A stretch of DNA of 64,000 nt, taken from assembly GCA_030748575.1 (NCBI GenBank), contig JASMLR010000010.1, forward strand, positions 1 through 64,000, in the 5' to 3' direction. The notes beneath the pieces were generated by a model that worked only from the letters and a program-made list of their open reading frames with translations, did not search any database and was not told the origin of the DNA. Of the stretch, positions 24,693 to 33,102 are shown piece by piece (position 1 is the first letter of the stretch; each line of letters begins with the position of its first letter). The DNA comes from Phycisphaerales bacterium. GTDB taxonomy: Bacteria; Planctomycetota; Phycisphaerae; Phycisphaerales; SM1A02. A program made the translations under genes and the position numbers.

Positions 24693-26122
24693 TCCGCCTG
24701 GTGATGGTGCTCGCCGTGGCAGCGGTCGCGACCGCCGCGGATGTCGACGACTGGTACAAGGTCAGCCTGAACGGCGTGCACGCCGGTTGGGGGCATGTGA
24801 CCGAACGCATCAGCGGCGACGTGCGGACGATGACGTCCACCGAGTCCATTTCGATCGGCCGCGGTGCGGCAGAAGTGACCGTTGTGGCAACAACGGTCTG
24901 GGTGGACCATGTCGATGGAACGCCCGTGTCGATGACGTGGACGCAGGAGATGGGCGACCAGCCGGTCGAAACCGTCTGGAGGTTTCGGGACGATGAGATC
25001 GACATCCGGACAACACAGGATGGCCGGGTCAACCGCTCTACGAGAGCGGCACCTTCCGAGCCGTGGTTGACGCCCGCAGCGGCCCAGGAGGAATTGGCGC
25101 GGCGGGCCGCCGCAGGCGAGACACGGATGTCCTGGCGAACGATGGTGCCGGATCTCGGCGCCACGGCCGTTCTGCAGCGGATGGAATTCCTCGGCGAGCA
25201 GACCGAGACGCTGGCGGGTCAGGCGGGGGCGTTGTCACGATGGAAGGTGACCATCGAGGGGTTGCCCGTTGCGATGGAGACGGCCTTCTCGTCGAGTTGG
25301 CGTCCCGTGATCAACACCCTGCGGGCGCCGTTCGGGGACATCCGATCGGTGTTGTCGACCCGCGCGGAGGCGACGGCCGCCCTCGGTGGTCCGCCACCGG
25401 AACTCTTCGTGTCCCTGTTTGTAGAGCCCTCCTCCGGGACGATCGACCGGCAACTGGAGGCGACCCGAGCCTTCATGCGTCTTCGGACCCGCGACGGCGA
25501 GCCTCTGGACCTGCCTTCGAGTGGCGCGCAGACCATTGCAGGGGCCCGGGACGGCGCCGTACTTCTTCAGGTGAATGCCAGTGGCGGGCAGCCGCCGGTA
25601 CGCCCGGTGGACATGCACGCATGCCTGGCCCCATCCGGCATGATCGACGCCGGCGATGAGGCCATCAGGCGGTTTGCCTCGCAAGCGGTCGCCGATGTGC
25701 CTCAGGACGCTGCCTCCAGGGCCGAGGCGCTGCGTGAGGCGGTCCACTCGTGGATCTCCACCAAGGGCCTGACGACTGCGTTCGCATCTGCGTCAGAGAC
25801 GGTTCGGAAGCGGACCGGCGACTGCTCTGAGCACGGCGTTCTGCTGGCCGCGGCGCTTCGCGCCGAGGGCATTCCTTCCCGCGTGGCCACAGGCCTCGTC
25901 TGGATGGGGGCGTTGGATGCATTCGGGTGGCACATGTGGACGCAGGCGTTCATCGATGGGGCGTGGGTTGATCTGGATGCCACGCTGCCCACCCCGTTTT
26001 CCGTCGGGCACATCCTCGTTGCAACGTCGACCTTGCAGGACGGTGACGGCCAGCGGCAACTCACCGGTCTCCTGACGTTGCTGGGCAATCTGGAGGTCGA
26101 CATCATTCGGGTCGATCGGTGA
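24689..26122 (+). CDS. Exported transglutaminase-like protein
   Basis: This 477-residue protein has an N-terminal signal peptide (MIRLVMVLAVAAVATA) and a C-terminal transglutaminase-like core. The Cys-His-Asp triad is visible: Cys in KRTGDCSEHGVLLAAALRAEGIP (about residue 380), His in AFGWHMWTQAF and Asp in WVDLDATLP. Bacterial members often act as peptidases or in cell-envelope remodelling. The N-terminal 350 residues are a beta-rich domain without a recognised motif. It is coupled to lysS through a GTGA overlap and to the next gene the same way. The substrate is unknown. Confidence 0.85.
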   Translation: MIRLVMVLAVAAVATAADVDDWYKVSLNGVHAGWGHVTERISGDVRTMTSTESISIGRGAAEVTVVATTVWVDHVDGTPVSMTWTQEMGDQPVETVWRFRDDEIDIRTTQDGRVNRSTRAAPSEPWLTPAAAQEELARRAAAGETRMSWRTMVPDLGATAVLQRMEFLGEQTETLAGQAGALSRWKVTIEGLPVAMETAFSSSWRPVINTLRAPFGDIRSVLSTRAEATAALGGPPPELFVSLFVEPSSGTIDRQLEATRAFMRLRTRDGEPLDLPSSGAQTIAGARDGAVLLQVNASGGQPPVRPVDMHACLAPSGMIDAGDEAIRRFASQAVADVPQDAASRAEALREAVHSWISTKGLTTAFASASETVRKRTGDCSEHGVLLAAALRAEGIPSRVATGLVWMGALDAFGWHMWTQAFIDGAWVDLDATLPTPFSVGHILVATSTLQDGDGQRQLTGLLTLLGNLEVDIIRVDR

Positions 26123-26988
26123 ACGGCGTTCCGGAGAGGCCGGCCGCGGGGCACAAGGGCATGTTTGGAATGGTTACCGTCGTCGGCGGGCAGGACGGCG
26201 TAGAAGACGTCATGATCGGCGCGCCCGCGCTCGCCGCAGAGGCGGCGCTGCGGAGCGGATGCGGACGTGTTCTCGTCGTGTCGCCCCGGTCGGTGCTCTC
26301 CCATGTGCTCGCGTGCTGCCCGTCGGCCACCGGGCGACCGCTGCCCGGCGATGCAGCCGGGGCTGTGGCGACGGTGCAAGCGGTGCAGGCCTCGGTTCAG
26401 AGCGTTGCCGCGGGGCCGGGCCTCGGGCGAGGGGAAGCGGCTCGAGCATTGGTCGCCACGCTGTTGGAGCGGCCGGGGCCGCCGCTGGTGCTGGATGCGG
26501 ATGCCCTGCACGTTTTCGCTGACCGCTGCATGCCCGCGGCGAGAGAAGGCGTGGTGCTGACACCGCACCCTGGCGAGTTTGCGGCGCTTGCGACTGCCTT
26601 CGGGGTGCCGGCGGCGGGCGATGATCGGGAAGCCCGCGAATCAGCGGCGGGGGCGCTGGCGGCCGCGACCCGCTGCATCGTTGTACTCAAGGGGCATGGA
26701 ACGGTGGTTGCCGGCCCGGGCGGCCGCGTCTGGGTGTGCCCGCTCGGGGGTGTGGAACTGGCCGTTCCGGGAAGCGGAGACGTGCTGACTGGTGTGACCG
26801 CGGGGGTGCTGGCGCAGCAGGTGGCGGCCGGCTGCCTGGATGCGTTTGCCGCCGCATGTGCTGCGGTGACCGCGCATGCCAGGGCGGGGGCGTCCTGGCG
26901 GCGTGAGCACGGAGATCGAGGCATGCTGGCGCGAGAACTCGCCGATCGCATTCCTCAGGCTGTAGGCTTCACTGATGGCGAGGTTTGA
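26119..26988 (+). CDS. nnrD: ADP-dependent NAD(P)H-hydrate dehydratase
   Basis: This cytosolic repair enzyme converts the damaged hydrates NADHX and NADPHX back to NADH and NADPH. The 289 residues form a ribokinase-like fold of the YjeF C-terminal type: HKGMFGMVTVVGGQ at the N-terminus, AAGPGLGRG, LTPHPGEFAAL (about 150), LKGHGTVVAGPGG (about 192) and VPGSGDVLTGVTAGVLAQ (about 214). The epimerase domain often fused to it is absent. GTG at 26119 overlaps the upstream stop, and the 3' end overlaps the next gene by 14 bp. Confidence 0.92.
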   Translation: MNGVPERPAAGHKGMFGMVTVVGGQDGVEDVMIGAPALAAEAALRSGCGRVLVVSPRSVLSHVLACCPSATGRPLPGDAAGAVATVQAVQASVQSVAAGPGLGRGEAARALVATLLERPGPPLVLDADALHVFADRCMPAAREGVVLTPHPGEFAALATAFGVPAAGDDREARESAAGALAAATRCIVVLKGHGTVVAGPGGRVWVCPLGGVELAVPGSGDVLTGVTAGVLAQQVAAGCLDAFAAACAAVTAHARAGASWRREHGDRGMLARELADRIPQAVGFTDGEV

Positions 26989-27853
26989 ACCGGGACACAC
27001 GTTGCACGCTGAACGCTTCCTGTTGGTCAACCCCCAACTGGGAACGAGCCGTGGCGGCGCGCCCTACCTTCGCTGCCTGCTCCGCAATGCGGACGGGCAG
27101 GTGGCTGGGCGGTGCTGGTCCTTCGATGCGTCCCGGCTGGAGGGGCTCCAGCGGGATCCGGTCGTGGAAGTGGACGGGGAGGTTGTTGAGTTTCAGGGAG
27201 CGCCCCAGGTCAACATCGAGACGATCGACGCCGTGCGGGTGGATGCGGCGACCATGCGAGGTCTGCTGCCCACAGCGCCCGGCGATCCGGTTGCCATGTT
27301 TCGTGAGGTTTGCGGACTGCTGCAAGGTCTGACCGATCCGGGCCTCCGGGCGCTTGCCGAGGCGATCCTCGACGATGAGCCACTCATGCAGCGGTTTCGG
27401 GAGGCGCCTGCGGGCGTGCGCAAACACCATGCCTGCATTGGCGGGCTCATGCAGCACACGCTTCAGATCATGCGGATCGTCGACGCGGTCGTCGCGACCT
27501 ACAAGGGCGACGATGTTCACCTGAACCGGGACCTCGTCATGCTTGGCGCGTTTCTGCACGATATTGGCAAGACCGAAGAACTCAGTTGGGGTGGCACGTT
27601 CACCTACACCCGCGACGGCGATCTCGTCGGGCACATCGTTCGCGGGGCGATCATGCTGGAGGAGAAGGTTGCAGAAGCGGCGATGGCGGGCGGCGAACCG
27701 CTGGACGGGGACCTGCTGCTGCAGCTTCAACATCTCATTCTGAGCCATCATGAGCGGCGCGAGTACGGGGCTGCCAAGCCTCCCATGACGCCGGAAGCGC
27801 ACGTGCTGTGTATGGCGGATCGACTCGACGCGACCCTGCATCTGGTCGATTGA
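26975..27853 (+). CDS. HD-domain 3'-5' exonuclease, YhaM-like
   Basis: This 292-residue protein combines an N-terminal OB-fold-like region (about 20-85) with an HD phosphohydrolase domain. The metal ligands are seen in KHHACIGGLMQHTLQIMRIVDAV (about 150) and FLHDIGKTEELSW (about 191), with LILSHHERREYG and ADRLDATLH further on. This domain order matches the YhaM 3'-to-5' exoribonuclease family. It overlaps the nnrD gene by 14 bp and probably belongs to the lysS operon. Confidence 0.85.
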   Translation: MARFEPGHTLHAERFLLVNPQLGTSRGGAPYLRCLLRNADGQVAGRCWSFDASRLEGLQRDPVVEVDGEVVEFQGAPQVNIETIDAVRVDAATMRGLLPTAPGDPVAMFREVCGLLQGLTDPGLRALAEAILDDEPLMQRFREAPAGVRKHHACIGGLMQHTLQIMRIVDAVVATYKGDDVHLNRDLVMLGAFLHDIGKTEELSWGGTFTYTRDGDLVGHIVRGAIMLEEKVAEAAMAGGEPLDGDLLLQLQHLILSHHERREYGAAKPPMTPEAHVLCMADRLDATLHLVD

Positions 27854-27873
27854 GTTCATCGTCGGCGTGTCGG

Positions 27874-27879
27874 TACACT
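27874..27879 (+). promoter_or_regulatory. Leaderless-type -10 of the GT2 gene
   Basis: TACACT ends 8 nt before the ATG at 27888; no Shine-Dalgarno site is present. Confidence 0.5.
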
Positions 27880-27887
27880 GCCGGGTC

Positions 27888-28619
27888 ATGTCCACCACAC
27901 CATCCATTCTTGTCGGCATTCCCGTCTACAACGAGGAAGCGACCGTCGCAGCCGTACTGGACGAGGTTCGGCACTATGCCCCGCGCATTCTGGTCGTCGA
28001 CGATGGGTCGACTGACGAAACGCCGCGGCTGCTTGCCTCGCAACCGGTCGATGTCGTTCGTCACCCCACCAATCGGGGCTATGGACGCGCGATGCAGGAG
28101 ATGTTGCAGCGAGCGGACCACGACGGCTTTGACTGGCTCATCACCATGGACTGCGACAAGCAGCACGAGCCGGCGGCGATTCCGGAGTTCGTGTCGTTGA
28201 TTGGGCGGGACGACAGCGACGTGATCTCAGGGAGCAGATACCTGTCCATGTCCGACGCGGACGATGTGCCGCCGCTGGAGCGGCGGTCGATCAACGTGGC
28301 GATGACTTCAATCCTCAACGACAAACTGGGGCTGTCCATCACCGATGCATTCTGCGGTTTCAAGGCCTATCGGTGCGCGGCCTGCCGCGATCTGACGCTT
28401 GATGTTGACGGCTACGACTTTCCGATGCAGTTCTGGGTCCAGGCCGTCCATCATGGGCTTCGCATCTCGGAGACGCCCGTTCGTTTGATCTACAACGACC
28501 CCAACCGTTCCTTCGGGGGGCCGCTGGATGATCCGGACAATCGCCGCGCGGTCTACGAGCGGACGCTGCGCCGAGAACTCATCAGATGCGGATCCAGGGA
28601 TGCGCTCTGCCGGGTGTAG
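27888..28619 (+). CDS. Family 2 glycosyltransferase, polyprenyl-phosphate sugar transferase-like
   Basis: This 243-residue GT-A enzyme resembles dolichol/undecaprenyl-phosphate mannosyltransferases: VGIPVYNEEATVAAVLDEV at the N-terminus, ILVVDDGSTDETP (about residue 36), NRGYGRAMQ, the DxD-like MDCDKQHEP (about 87) and VISGSRYL (about 112). No C-terminal membrane helices are seen, so it works as a soluble or peripheral enzyme. The start is set at MSTTPSIL, 8 nt after a TACACT hexamer. It overlaps the following gene by 20 bp. Confidence 0.88.
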   Translation: MSTTPSILVGIPVYNEEATVAAVLDEVRHYAPRILVVDDGSTDETPRLLASQPVDVVRHPTNRGYGRAMQEMLQRADHDGFDWLITMDCDKQHEPAAIPEFVSLIGRDDSDVISGSRYLSMSDADDVPPLERRSINVAMTSILNDKLGLSITDAFCGFKAYRCAACRDLTLDVDGYDFPMQFWVQAVHHGLRISETPVRLIYNDPNRSFGGPLDDPDNRRAVYERTLRRELIRCGSRDALCRV

Positions 28620-29859
28620 GGTCGAGACGGCGGGGCTGTGGGCCGCAGCGGAGCCGAGTGTGGCCGGTGACGCGGCGGCTCGGGGGATGTTGGGCCTGCC
28701 CGAGGACCGCCCCCTCATCGTGACCGGGCACGCCCCGCACGTGCCCCACCCCGGTCTGCTTGCCAAGTACATCGCCGCGCGGTCGCTGGCGGATCGATGC
28801 GGCGGCGTGCTCGTCAATCTTGTGATCGACACCGGGACCGACCATCTGGCGCGGCTCGACGTGCCGGTACGCAGCAAGGGCGGGCTGCTTTCGGCTGCAT
28901 CGGTCGCGATGGCGGATGAGCGCGACGGTGTGGTGGCCACGCGGGCCGCTGCGGAGGTGCGGCCGCTGGCCGTTCCGGCCGCCGCCACGCCCGAAGTCCG
29001 CGATGCCCTCACCGATGTGTGGTCCGCATGGACGCAGGCGGAGGGTTCGACGGCAGCCGCGCAGGCAGGGGACATGATCGAGCGGCTGCTGTCGCCCCGC
29101 GTTGGCGCCTTCCGCAGCACGTACGCGTCAACCCTGCTTTCAACGCCTCGGGGCGCCCAACTGCTGGACGCCGCCCGGGCCGATCCTCAAGGGTGCGTGG
29201 ACGCGTACAACGCCGCAGCGCGGGCGTCCGGAGGCCGCGTTCGAGTGCTTGACCCACATGAGATGCCGTTCTGGGCTGTCAACGCCGCGGGAGTTCGCCG
29301 GCGGGCGAGCGACGCGGACCTCGGTGGAAGCGACACACTCATGCCGACGGCGCTGGTGACGACGGCCATTGTTCGCTGCAGCCTTGCCGACGTGTTTGTG
29401 CATGGAACGGGGGGGTGGGCCTATGACCGCGTCATGGAACCGTGGGTGCGGGACTGGCTGGGATGGAGCCCGGCCCCGGCGGTCATGGTGACGGCCACGC
29501 TGCCACTGGCGGGTGATCTGGCCGATGCTTCGCTTCGGGCGGCCCGGCAGGCACGGCACGATCCCGCCGGCTCGGCTGGCGTGTCGGAGATGAAGCGGTC
29601 CTGGCTGCGGAAGATCGAATCGCTGCCTCGGGGGGGTGGGGCCCGCCGCGAGGCATTCAGGCAGATGCACGATGCGCTCAAGGCTGCCTCGAATCCGTCG
29701 ATGGTGCGGGGCGCGTCGAGGGCGGCGGCGGCCGCCCGGCGGCGGGACTGGCCCTTCCTCTTCTACGCGTGCGAGGATCTCGACGCGATGGAAGCCGCCG
29801 TCAACGCAGCCGCAGACCCGCGTCGGTCCACCGCCGGCGGACCGTGTCCTCGTCGCTGA
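28600..29859 (+). CDS. Conserved protein of unknown function (TGHAPHxxHPG motif)
   Basis: I do not recognise a characterised function. The 419-residue cytosolic protein has a distinctive N-terminal block: LIVTGHAPHVPHPGLLAKYIAARSLA (about residues 38-63), then GVLVNLVIDTGTDHLARLDVP. The His-rich TGH...HPG...K wording distantly recalls the nucleotide-handling opening of BshC (bacillithiol synthase), but the rest does not convince me. Other blocks are FAVNAAG-like FWAVNAAGVRR and FVHGTGGWAYDRVMEPW. The start could be 28600 (20-bp overlap) or 28528 (92-bp overlap). Its last 59 bp overlap the convergent gene. Confidence 0.7.
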   Translation: MRSAGCRVETAGLWAAAEPSVAGDAAARGMLGLPEDRPLIVTGHAPHVPHPGLLAKYIAARSLADRCGGVLVNLVIDTGTDHLARLDVPVRSKGGLLSAASVAMADERDGVVATRAAAEVRPLAVPAAATPEVRDALTDVWSAWTQAEGSTAAAQAGDMIERLLSPRVGAFRSTYASTLLSTPRGAQLLDAARADPQGCVDAYNAAARASGGRVRVLDPHEMPFWAVNAAGVRRRASDADLGGSDTLMPTALVTTAIVRCSLADVFVHGTGGWAYDRVMEPWVRDWLGWSPAPAVMVTATLPLAGDLADASLRAARQARHDPAGSAGVSEMKRSWLRKIESLPRGGGARREAFRQMHDALKAASNPSMVRGASRAAAAARRRDWPFLFYACEDLDAMEAAVNAAADPRRSTAGGPCPRR

Positions 29860-31093
29860 CCTCGATGCGAATGCCGTCGACGGTGGTGGCGCGTTTCCAC
29901 TGCCCTTCGGGGGAAAACCGCACGGAACTGGGCAGGCCGTCCCGGCCGGACCAGATCCAGCAGAGGTCGTCGCGGTCGGATGCATCCCGGCGAATGGTCG
30001 CGCGGGGCGTCATGGTGCTGTCATCCCAGGTGTGCCACGCCGCCCGCGGCACCGCTGCGGGGGGGATGAGGTCCCGGACGAACCACCGGAGCGCCCGAGG
30101 GAGCCACGGCGATTCCGGATGCAGGGTCCACGTATCGCGGGTGCCATGGGCGTCGTCCTGTCTGATGACGAGCAACTGGCCGCGGGGGTGGGACACGGTG
30201 GGGGGCTCGCGAATGGCGATTTCTTCGCTTCCGGTTCGCTGCTTCCCCTGGGTCCGCGTGGTGGAGTCCACCCAGGACTCACGGGCCAGATCCCAACTGA
30301 CCCAGCACCGCTGGACTCGATCCACATACGTGTCGGCGTCTTCGGCGAATCGCAGGTGCGTGACGACGAGCAGTCCCTCTTCCTGCTCGGCGGTGCTGGC
30401 TGGCCCGGGCGTTGTGCGGACGGCCGCGCGGGGGGCGATGCTCGCAGTCAGGGTGCCATAGGCCACTTCACGGTCGGCCTTGCCGTTCGGGTCGTACACC
30501 CGCAGGATGTGGCTCCGGCCGTCCAGCGACCGGAGCGTCTGCGGATCGAGCCCGTCCAGGGCGGCCTGGCCGACGCGGAGGTCGGCTTCCAATTGGGGCC
30601 GCCCATCGACGCGGTCGATGAGGCGGGCGCTCGTAAGGGCTTGCTGTAGAAGTGGTTGCGTGGAATCGGCCGCCTCGGGGGTCGTGACCGCGCCGATGAG
30701 GAGGCAGTGGCCGAGGGCCTGCGGGGCCGCCAGCCAGCCAAGTCTGGCCTGCCGGCCGCTCGCCGCCGTGTGGGTCAACCACGTGACGGCAGCAGGCCGG
30801 TCTCCGAGCAGCACCGGTTCCACGACCGCCGTCGCGGACGTTTCCGGGGGCAGACGCGAGGCAAGTGCCGCCCTCAGGCAGGCTTCCGGGTCGGGCTCGT
30901 CCAGCTCGATCGACTCAATCTTGAGGCTCCAGGAGGGGGTCGATCCCCGCTCGCGGATGAGAAAGGCCGCGCCAGCGTCTCCCGGTCGCTGAACGAGCTC
31001 GCCCCTGGGCACCGACATGGTGACTCCAAGTTCGTCGCTGACCAGCAGCGTTCCGGGCGAGAGCAGCATCGTGAGCAGGAGGGGAACCAGCAT
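29801..31093 (-). CDS. Exported protein of unknown function
   Basis: This 430-residue protein has an N-terminal signal peptide (MLVPLLLTMLLSPGTLLV) and two repeated-looking halves, with no catalytic motif that I recognise. Charged beta-rich segments such as HILRVYDPNGKADREVAYGT and VVTHLRFAEDADTYVDRV suggest a periplasmic binding or lipoprotein-carrier-like fold, but that is a guess. A TAGAGT hexamer 7 nt before the ATG predicts a leaderless mRNA. Its 3' end overlaps the convergent unknown gene by 59 bp. Confidence 0.7.
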   Translation of the reverse strand: MLVPLLLTMLLSPGTLLVSDELGVTMSVPRGELVQRPGDAGAAFLIRERGSTPSWSLKIESIELDEPDPEACLRAALASRLPPETSATAVVEPVLLGDRPAAVTWLTHTAASGRQARLGWLAAPQALGHCLLIGAVTTPEAADSTQPLLQQALTSARLIDRVDGRPQLEADLRVGQAALDGLDPQTLRSLDGRSHILRVYDPNGKADREVAYGTLTASIAPRAAVRTTPGPASTAEQEEGLLVVTHLRFAEDADTYVDRVQRCWVSWDLARESWVDSTTRTQGKQRTGSEEIAIREPPTVSHPRGQLLVIRQDDAHGTRDTWTLHPESPWLPRALRWFVRDLIPPAAVPRAAWHTWDDSTMTPRATIRRDASDRDDLCWIWSGRDGLPSSVRFSPEGQWKRATTVDGIRIEVSDEDTVRRRWTDAGLRLR

Positions 31094-31100
31094 GTGTGGG

Positions 31101-31106
31101 ACTCTA
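31101..31106 (-). promoter_or_regulatory. Leaderless-type -10 of the exported-protein gene
   Basis: TAGAGT on the minus strand lies 7 nt before the ATG at 31093; no Shine-Dalgarno site is present. Confidence 0.5.
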
Positions 31107-31148
31107 CTACGCGAGCGTCCGGAAGGTGGCTGAGGGGGTCTGGTGGCC

Positions 31149-31176
31149 TTGACATGCAGCCGGGGGACCCTATCAT
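31149..31176 (+). promoter_or_regulatory. Sigma70-type promoter of the ribosomal superoperon
   Basis: A perfect -35 TTGACA (31149-31154), a 16-bp spacer and a -10 TATCAT (31171-31176) stand 99 nt before rpsJ. This is the closest match to the sigma70 consensus in the window and fits a strong ribosomal promoter. It predicts a leader of about 93 nt. Confidence 0.85.
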
Positions 31177-31188
31177 CGTCGTTTCGCG

Positions 31189-31206
31189 CTCGGTCGGTGG
31201 ACCGAG
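31189..31206 (+). promoter_or_regulatory. Hairpin in the S10 leader
   Basis: CTCGGTC pairs with GACCGAG around a GGTG loop, starting near the predicted transcription start. It may be a leader structure for operon autoregulation or 5'-end protection. Confidence 0.5.
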
Positions 31207-31275
31207 TTTGCGTGCTTTGTATCGCTGTTGATGGAGTTTCAGGTTCCCCGGCGCGGGTGCCAGAGTGATTGAACG

Positions 31276-31575
31276 ATGAAGATTCGTATCCGAATGGAAG
31301 CCTACGACCACCAGGCGCTCGATGCGTCTGCGAAGGAGATCGTCGATCACGCCAAGCGAACGGGCGCGCGGGTCAGTGGTCCGGTACCGCTGCCGACACG
31401 TCGCGAGGTCTACACCGTCAACCGTTCCACGTTTGTCAACAAGAAGAGCCGTGAGCAGTTCGAGATTCGTACGCACAAGCGAATCATCGACATCTCCGAG
31501 CCGAGCCCCAACACGATCGACGCGCTCAACCGTCTCGTCGTGCCGGCGGGCGTATTTGTGAAAATCAAGGCCTGA
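31276..31575 (+). CDS. rpsJ: 30S ribosomal protein S10
   Basis: S10 sits in the 30S head and, as NusE, also joins antitermination complexes. The 99 residues begin [19 protein letters not shown] and contain the family block [19 protein letters not shown]. It is the first gene of the superoperon; no strong Shine-Dalgarno site precedes it although it has a leader. rplC follows after 19 nt. No tuf, fusA, rpsG or rpsL lies upstream, unlike many bacterial str-S10 arrangements. Confidence 0.97.
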   Translation: MKIRIRMEAYDHQALDASAKEIVDHAKRTGARVSGPVPLPTRREVYTVNRSTFVNKKSREQFEIRTHKRIIDISEPSPNTIDALNRLVVPAGVFVKIKA

Positions 31576-31594
31576 GCAGGACGGAAGCAGAACG

Positions 31595-32266
31595 ATGACA
31601 CGGGCACTGATTGGAACAAAGGTGGGCATGACCAGATGGTTCATGGAGGACGGCACGAACGTCCCCGTGACCGTGCTGGAAGTCGGTCCCTGCGTCGTGA
31701 CTCAGGTGAAGACCACAGAAACCGACGGCTACGATGCGGTTCAACTCGGGCATGGCGACGTGAAGGCTCGTCGCAGCACGATGCCCGTCATCGGACACGA
31801 CCATCGCGCCGGGAGCGGGCCGCTTCGAACGCACCGCGAGATTCGCGGTGAGACGGATGCTGCACTTGGTGACACGCTCGACGTCTCCATCTTTGAAGAC
31901 GCGAAGTTCGTGGACGTGCTCGGGACGAGCAAAGGCAAGGGCTTCCAGGGCGGCATGAAGCGGCACAACTTCCGAGGCCTCGAGGCCTCGCACGGCGTGA
32001 AGCGTCGTCACCGGTCTCCCGGGTCCATCAATGGTCATGCGACCAACCTCGGAACCGGGCCGAAGATCAAAAAGGGCAAGCGGATGGCTGGCCACATGGG
32101 CCACGTCTCCGTCACCAGTCGATCGATGCCCGTCGTGTCGATCGATGCGGATCGAAATCTCATCATGGTGCAGGGCACCGTGCCCGGACCGGTCGGTGGA
32201 TCGGTTCTGGTGCGTGATGCTGTCCGCCTCAACAAACAGAAAGCGAAGGTTGCCAAGGCGGGCTGA
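31595..32266 (+). CDS. rplC: 50S ribosomal protein L3
   Basis: L3 helps nucleate 50S assembly and reaches toward the peptidyl-transferase centre. The 223 residues carry IGTKVGMTRWFMEDGTNVPVTVLEVGP at the N-terminus and GKGFQGGMKRHNFRG...RSPGSI...GKRMAGHMG in the central finger. It is slightly longer than usual (about 209). A non-coding insert of 185 nt separates it from rplD, unusual inside this operon. Confidence 0.97.
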   Translation: MTRALIGTKVGMTRWFMEDGTNVPVTVLEVGPCVVTQVKTTETDGYDAVQLGHGDVKARRSTMPVIGHDHRAGSGPLRTHREIRGETDAALGDTLDVSIFEDAKFVDVLGTSKGKGFQGGMKRHNFRGLEASHGVKRRHRSPGSINGHATNLGTGPKIKKGKRMAGHMGHVSVTSRSMPVVSIDADRNLIMVQGTVPGPVGGSVLVRDAVRLNKQKAKVAKAG

Positions 32267-32451
32267 AGCTCGCTGAAACGGCTCAGGCCGAACACGACAA
32301 CCCGAATCGGAACGCCGAGTCGCAGTTCTACCTCCCACCCCCGAAGGCCCGTCATCGGGAACCACGGGTGGGACCATCTGAAAGGATGGTTCGAAGCATG
32401 GCGAGGAGAGCCAGGCGCAAACGGTCCTCAGGACCACAGGTGTAGAGAACG
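32267..32451 (+). promoter_or_regulatory. Structured insert between rplC and rplD
   Basis: These 185 nt are the longest gap in the operon. A main hairpin at 32333-32373 pairs TCCCACCC with GGGTGGGA, and an alternative inner stem pairs CCCGA with TCGGG. ACCAT at 32373 region can pair with ATGGT around the micro-ORF start, and GGTCC-TCA-GGACC (32423-32435) lies just before rplD. The layout resembles a ribosomal-protein autoregulatory leader, with L4 as the obvious candidate ligand; that is inference. Confidence 0.5.
32386..32445 (+). CDS. Candidate 19-residue Arg-rich leader peptide before rplD
   Basis: An ATG at 32386 opens a 19-codon frame, MVRSMARRARRKRSSGPQV, that stops 6 nt before the rplD start. 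It is too short for the ORF track. Eight of 19 residues are Arg or Lys. The only ribosome-site candidate (AAAGG) is too close, so the inner ATG (MARRARRKR, 32398) may be used instead. It could be a leader peptide coupling translation to rplD, a tiny ribosome-associated basic peptide, or chance. Confidence 0.3.
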   Translation: MVRSMARRARRKRSSGPQV

Positions 32452-33102
32452 ATGATTGATCTTCCCGTACTCAACAAATCGGGCAAGCAGGTTGACACCC
32501 TTGCCATCGACGAAACCGCACTCGGAAACGAGGTGCGCCCCGACCTGCTGAAGCAGGCCTACGTCATGTATCACGCGAACCGTCGTCAGGGCTCCGCCCG
32601 GACGAAGAGTCGTGGCATGGTGGAAGGCTCGACTCGCAAGTTGTACCGCCAGAAGGGGACCGGCAACGCTCGCGTTGGCAATGCCCGCACGGTCGTTCGC
32701 AAGGGTGGTGGTGTGGCCTTCGCAAAGACCAAGACCACTGAGACCTTCCGCAAGAAGATGCCCAAGGCCATGCGGCGTCTGGCGAATCGAAATGCCCTGC
32801 TCGCGAAACTGGTTGACGGCGAGGTCAAGTGCATCGACGCCCTGGACTTCGACGTCCCTCGCACCAAGGACATGAAGAAGGTTCTTGCCTCGTGCGGTGT
32901 GGACCGCACGTGCCTCGTTGCCCTGGACGAGGAGAACCGCAACGCAGCCATGTCCGCCCGCAACCTCGCGGACGTGGACATCATCCGCATCGACCAGCTC
33001 AATGCGTTCGAAATGCTCAATCACCGGTACCTGCTCGTGGACCGCGCTTCACTCGAGGCGTGGCTCGCTGCGGATGCCTCTGCAGATCAGGAGGCCGCGT
33101 GA
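32452..33102 (+). CDS. rplD: 50S ribosomal protein L4
   Basis: L4 lines the exit tunnel and in other bacteria represses the S10 operon. The 216 residues contain RQGSARTKSRGMVEGSTRKLYRQKGTGNARVGNARTVVRKGGGVAF, the conserved extended loop, and end with an acidic-Ala tail (ADASADQEAA). Its leader insert and micro-ORF immediately upstream suggest special control. The stop overlaps the rplW start by one base (TGATG). Confidence 0.97.
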   Translation: MIDLPVLNKSGKQVDTLAIDETALGNEVRPDLLKQAYVMYHANRRQGSARTKSRGMVEGSTRKLYRQKGTGNARVGNARTVVRKGGGVAFAKTKTTETFRKKMPKAMRRLANRNALLAKLVDGEVKCIDALDFDVPRTKDMKKVLASCGVDRTCLVALDEENRNAAMSARNLADVDIIRIDQLNAFEMLNHRYLLVDRASLEAWLAADASADQEAA

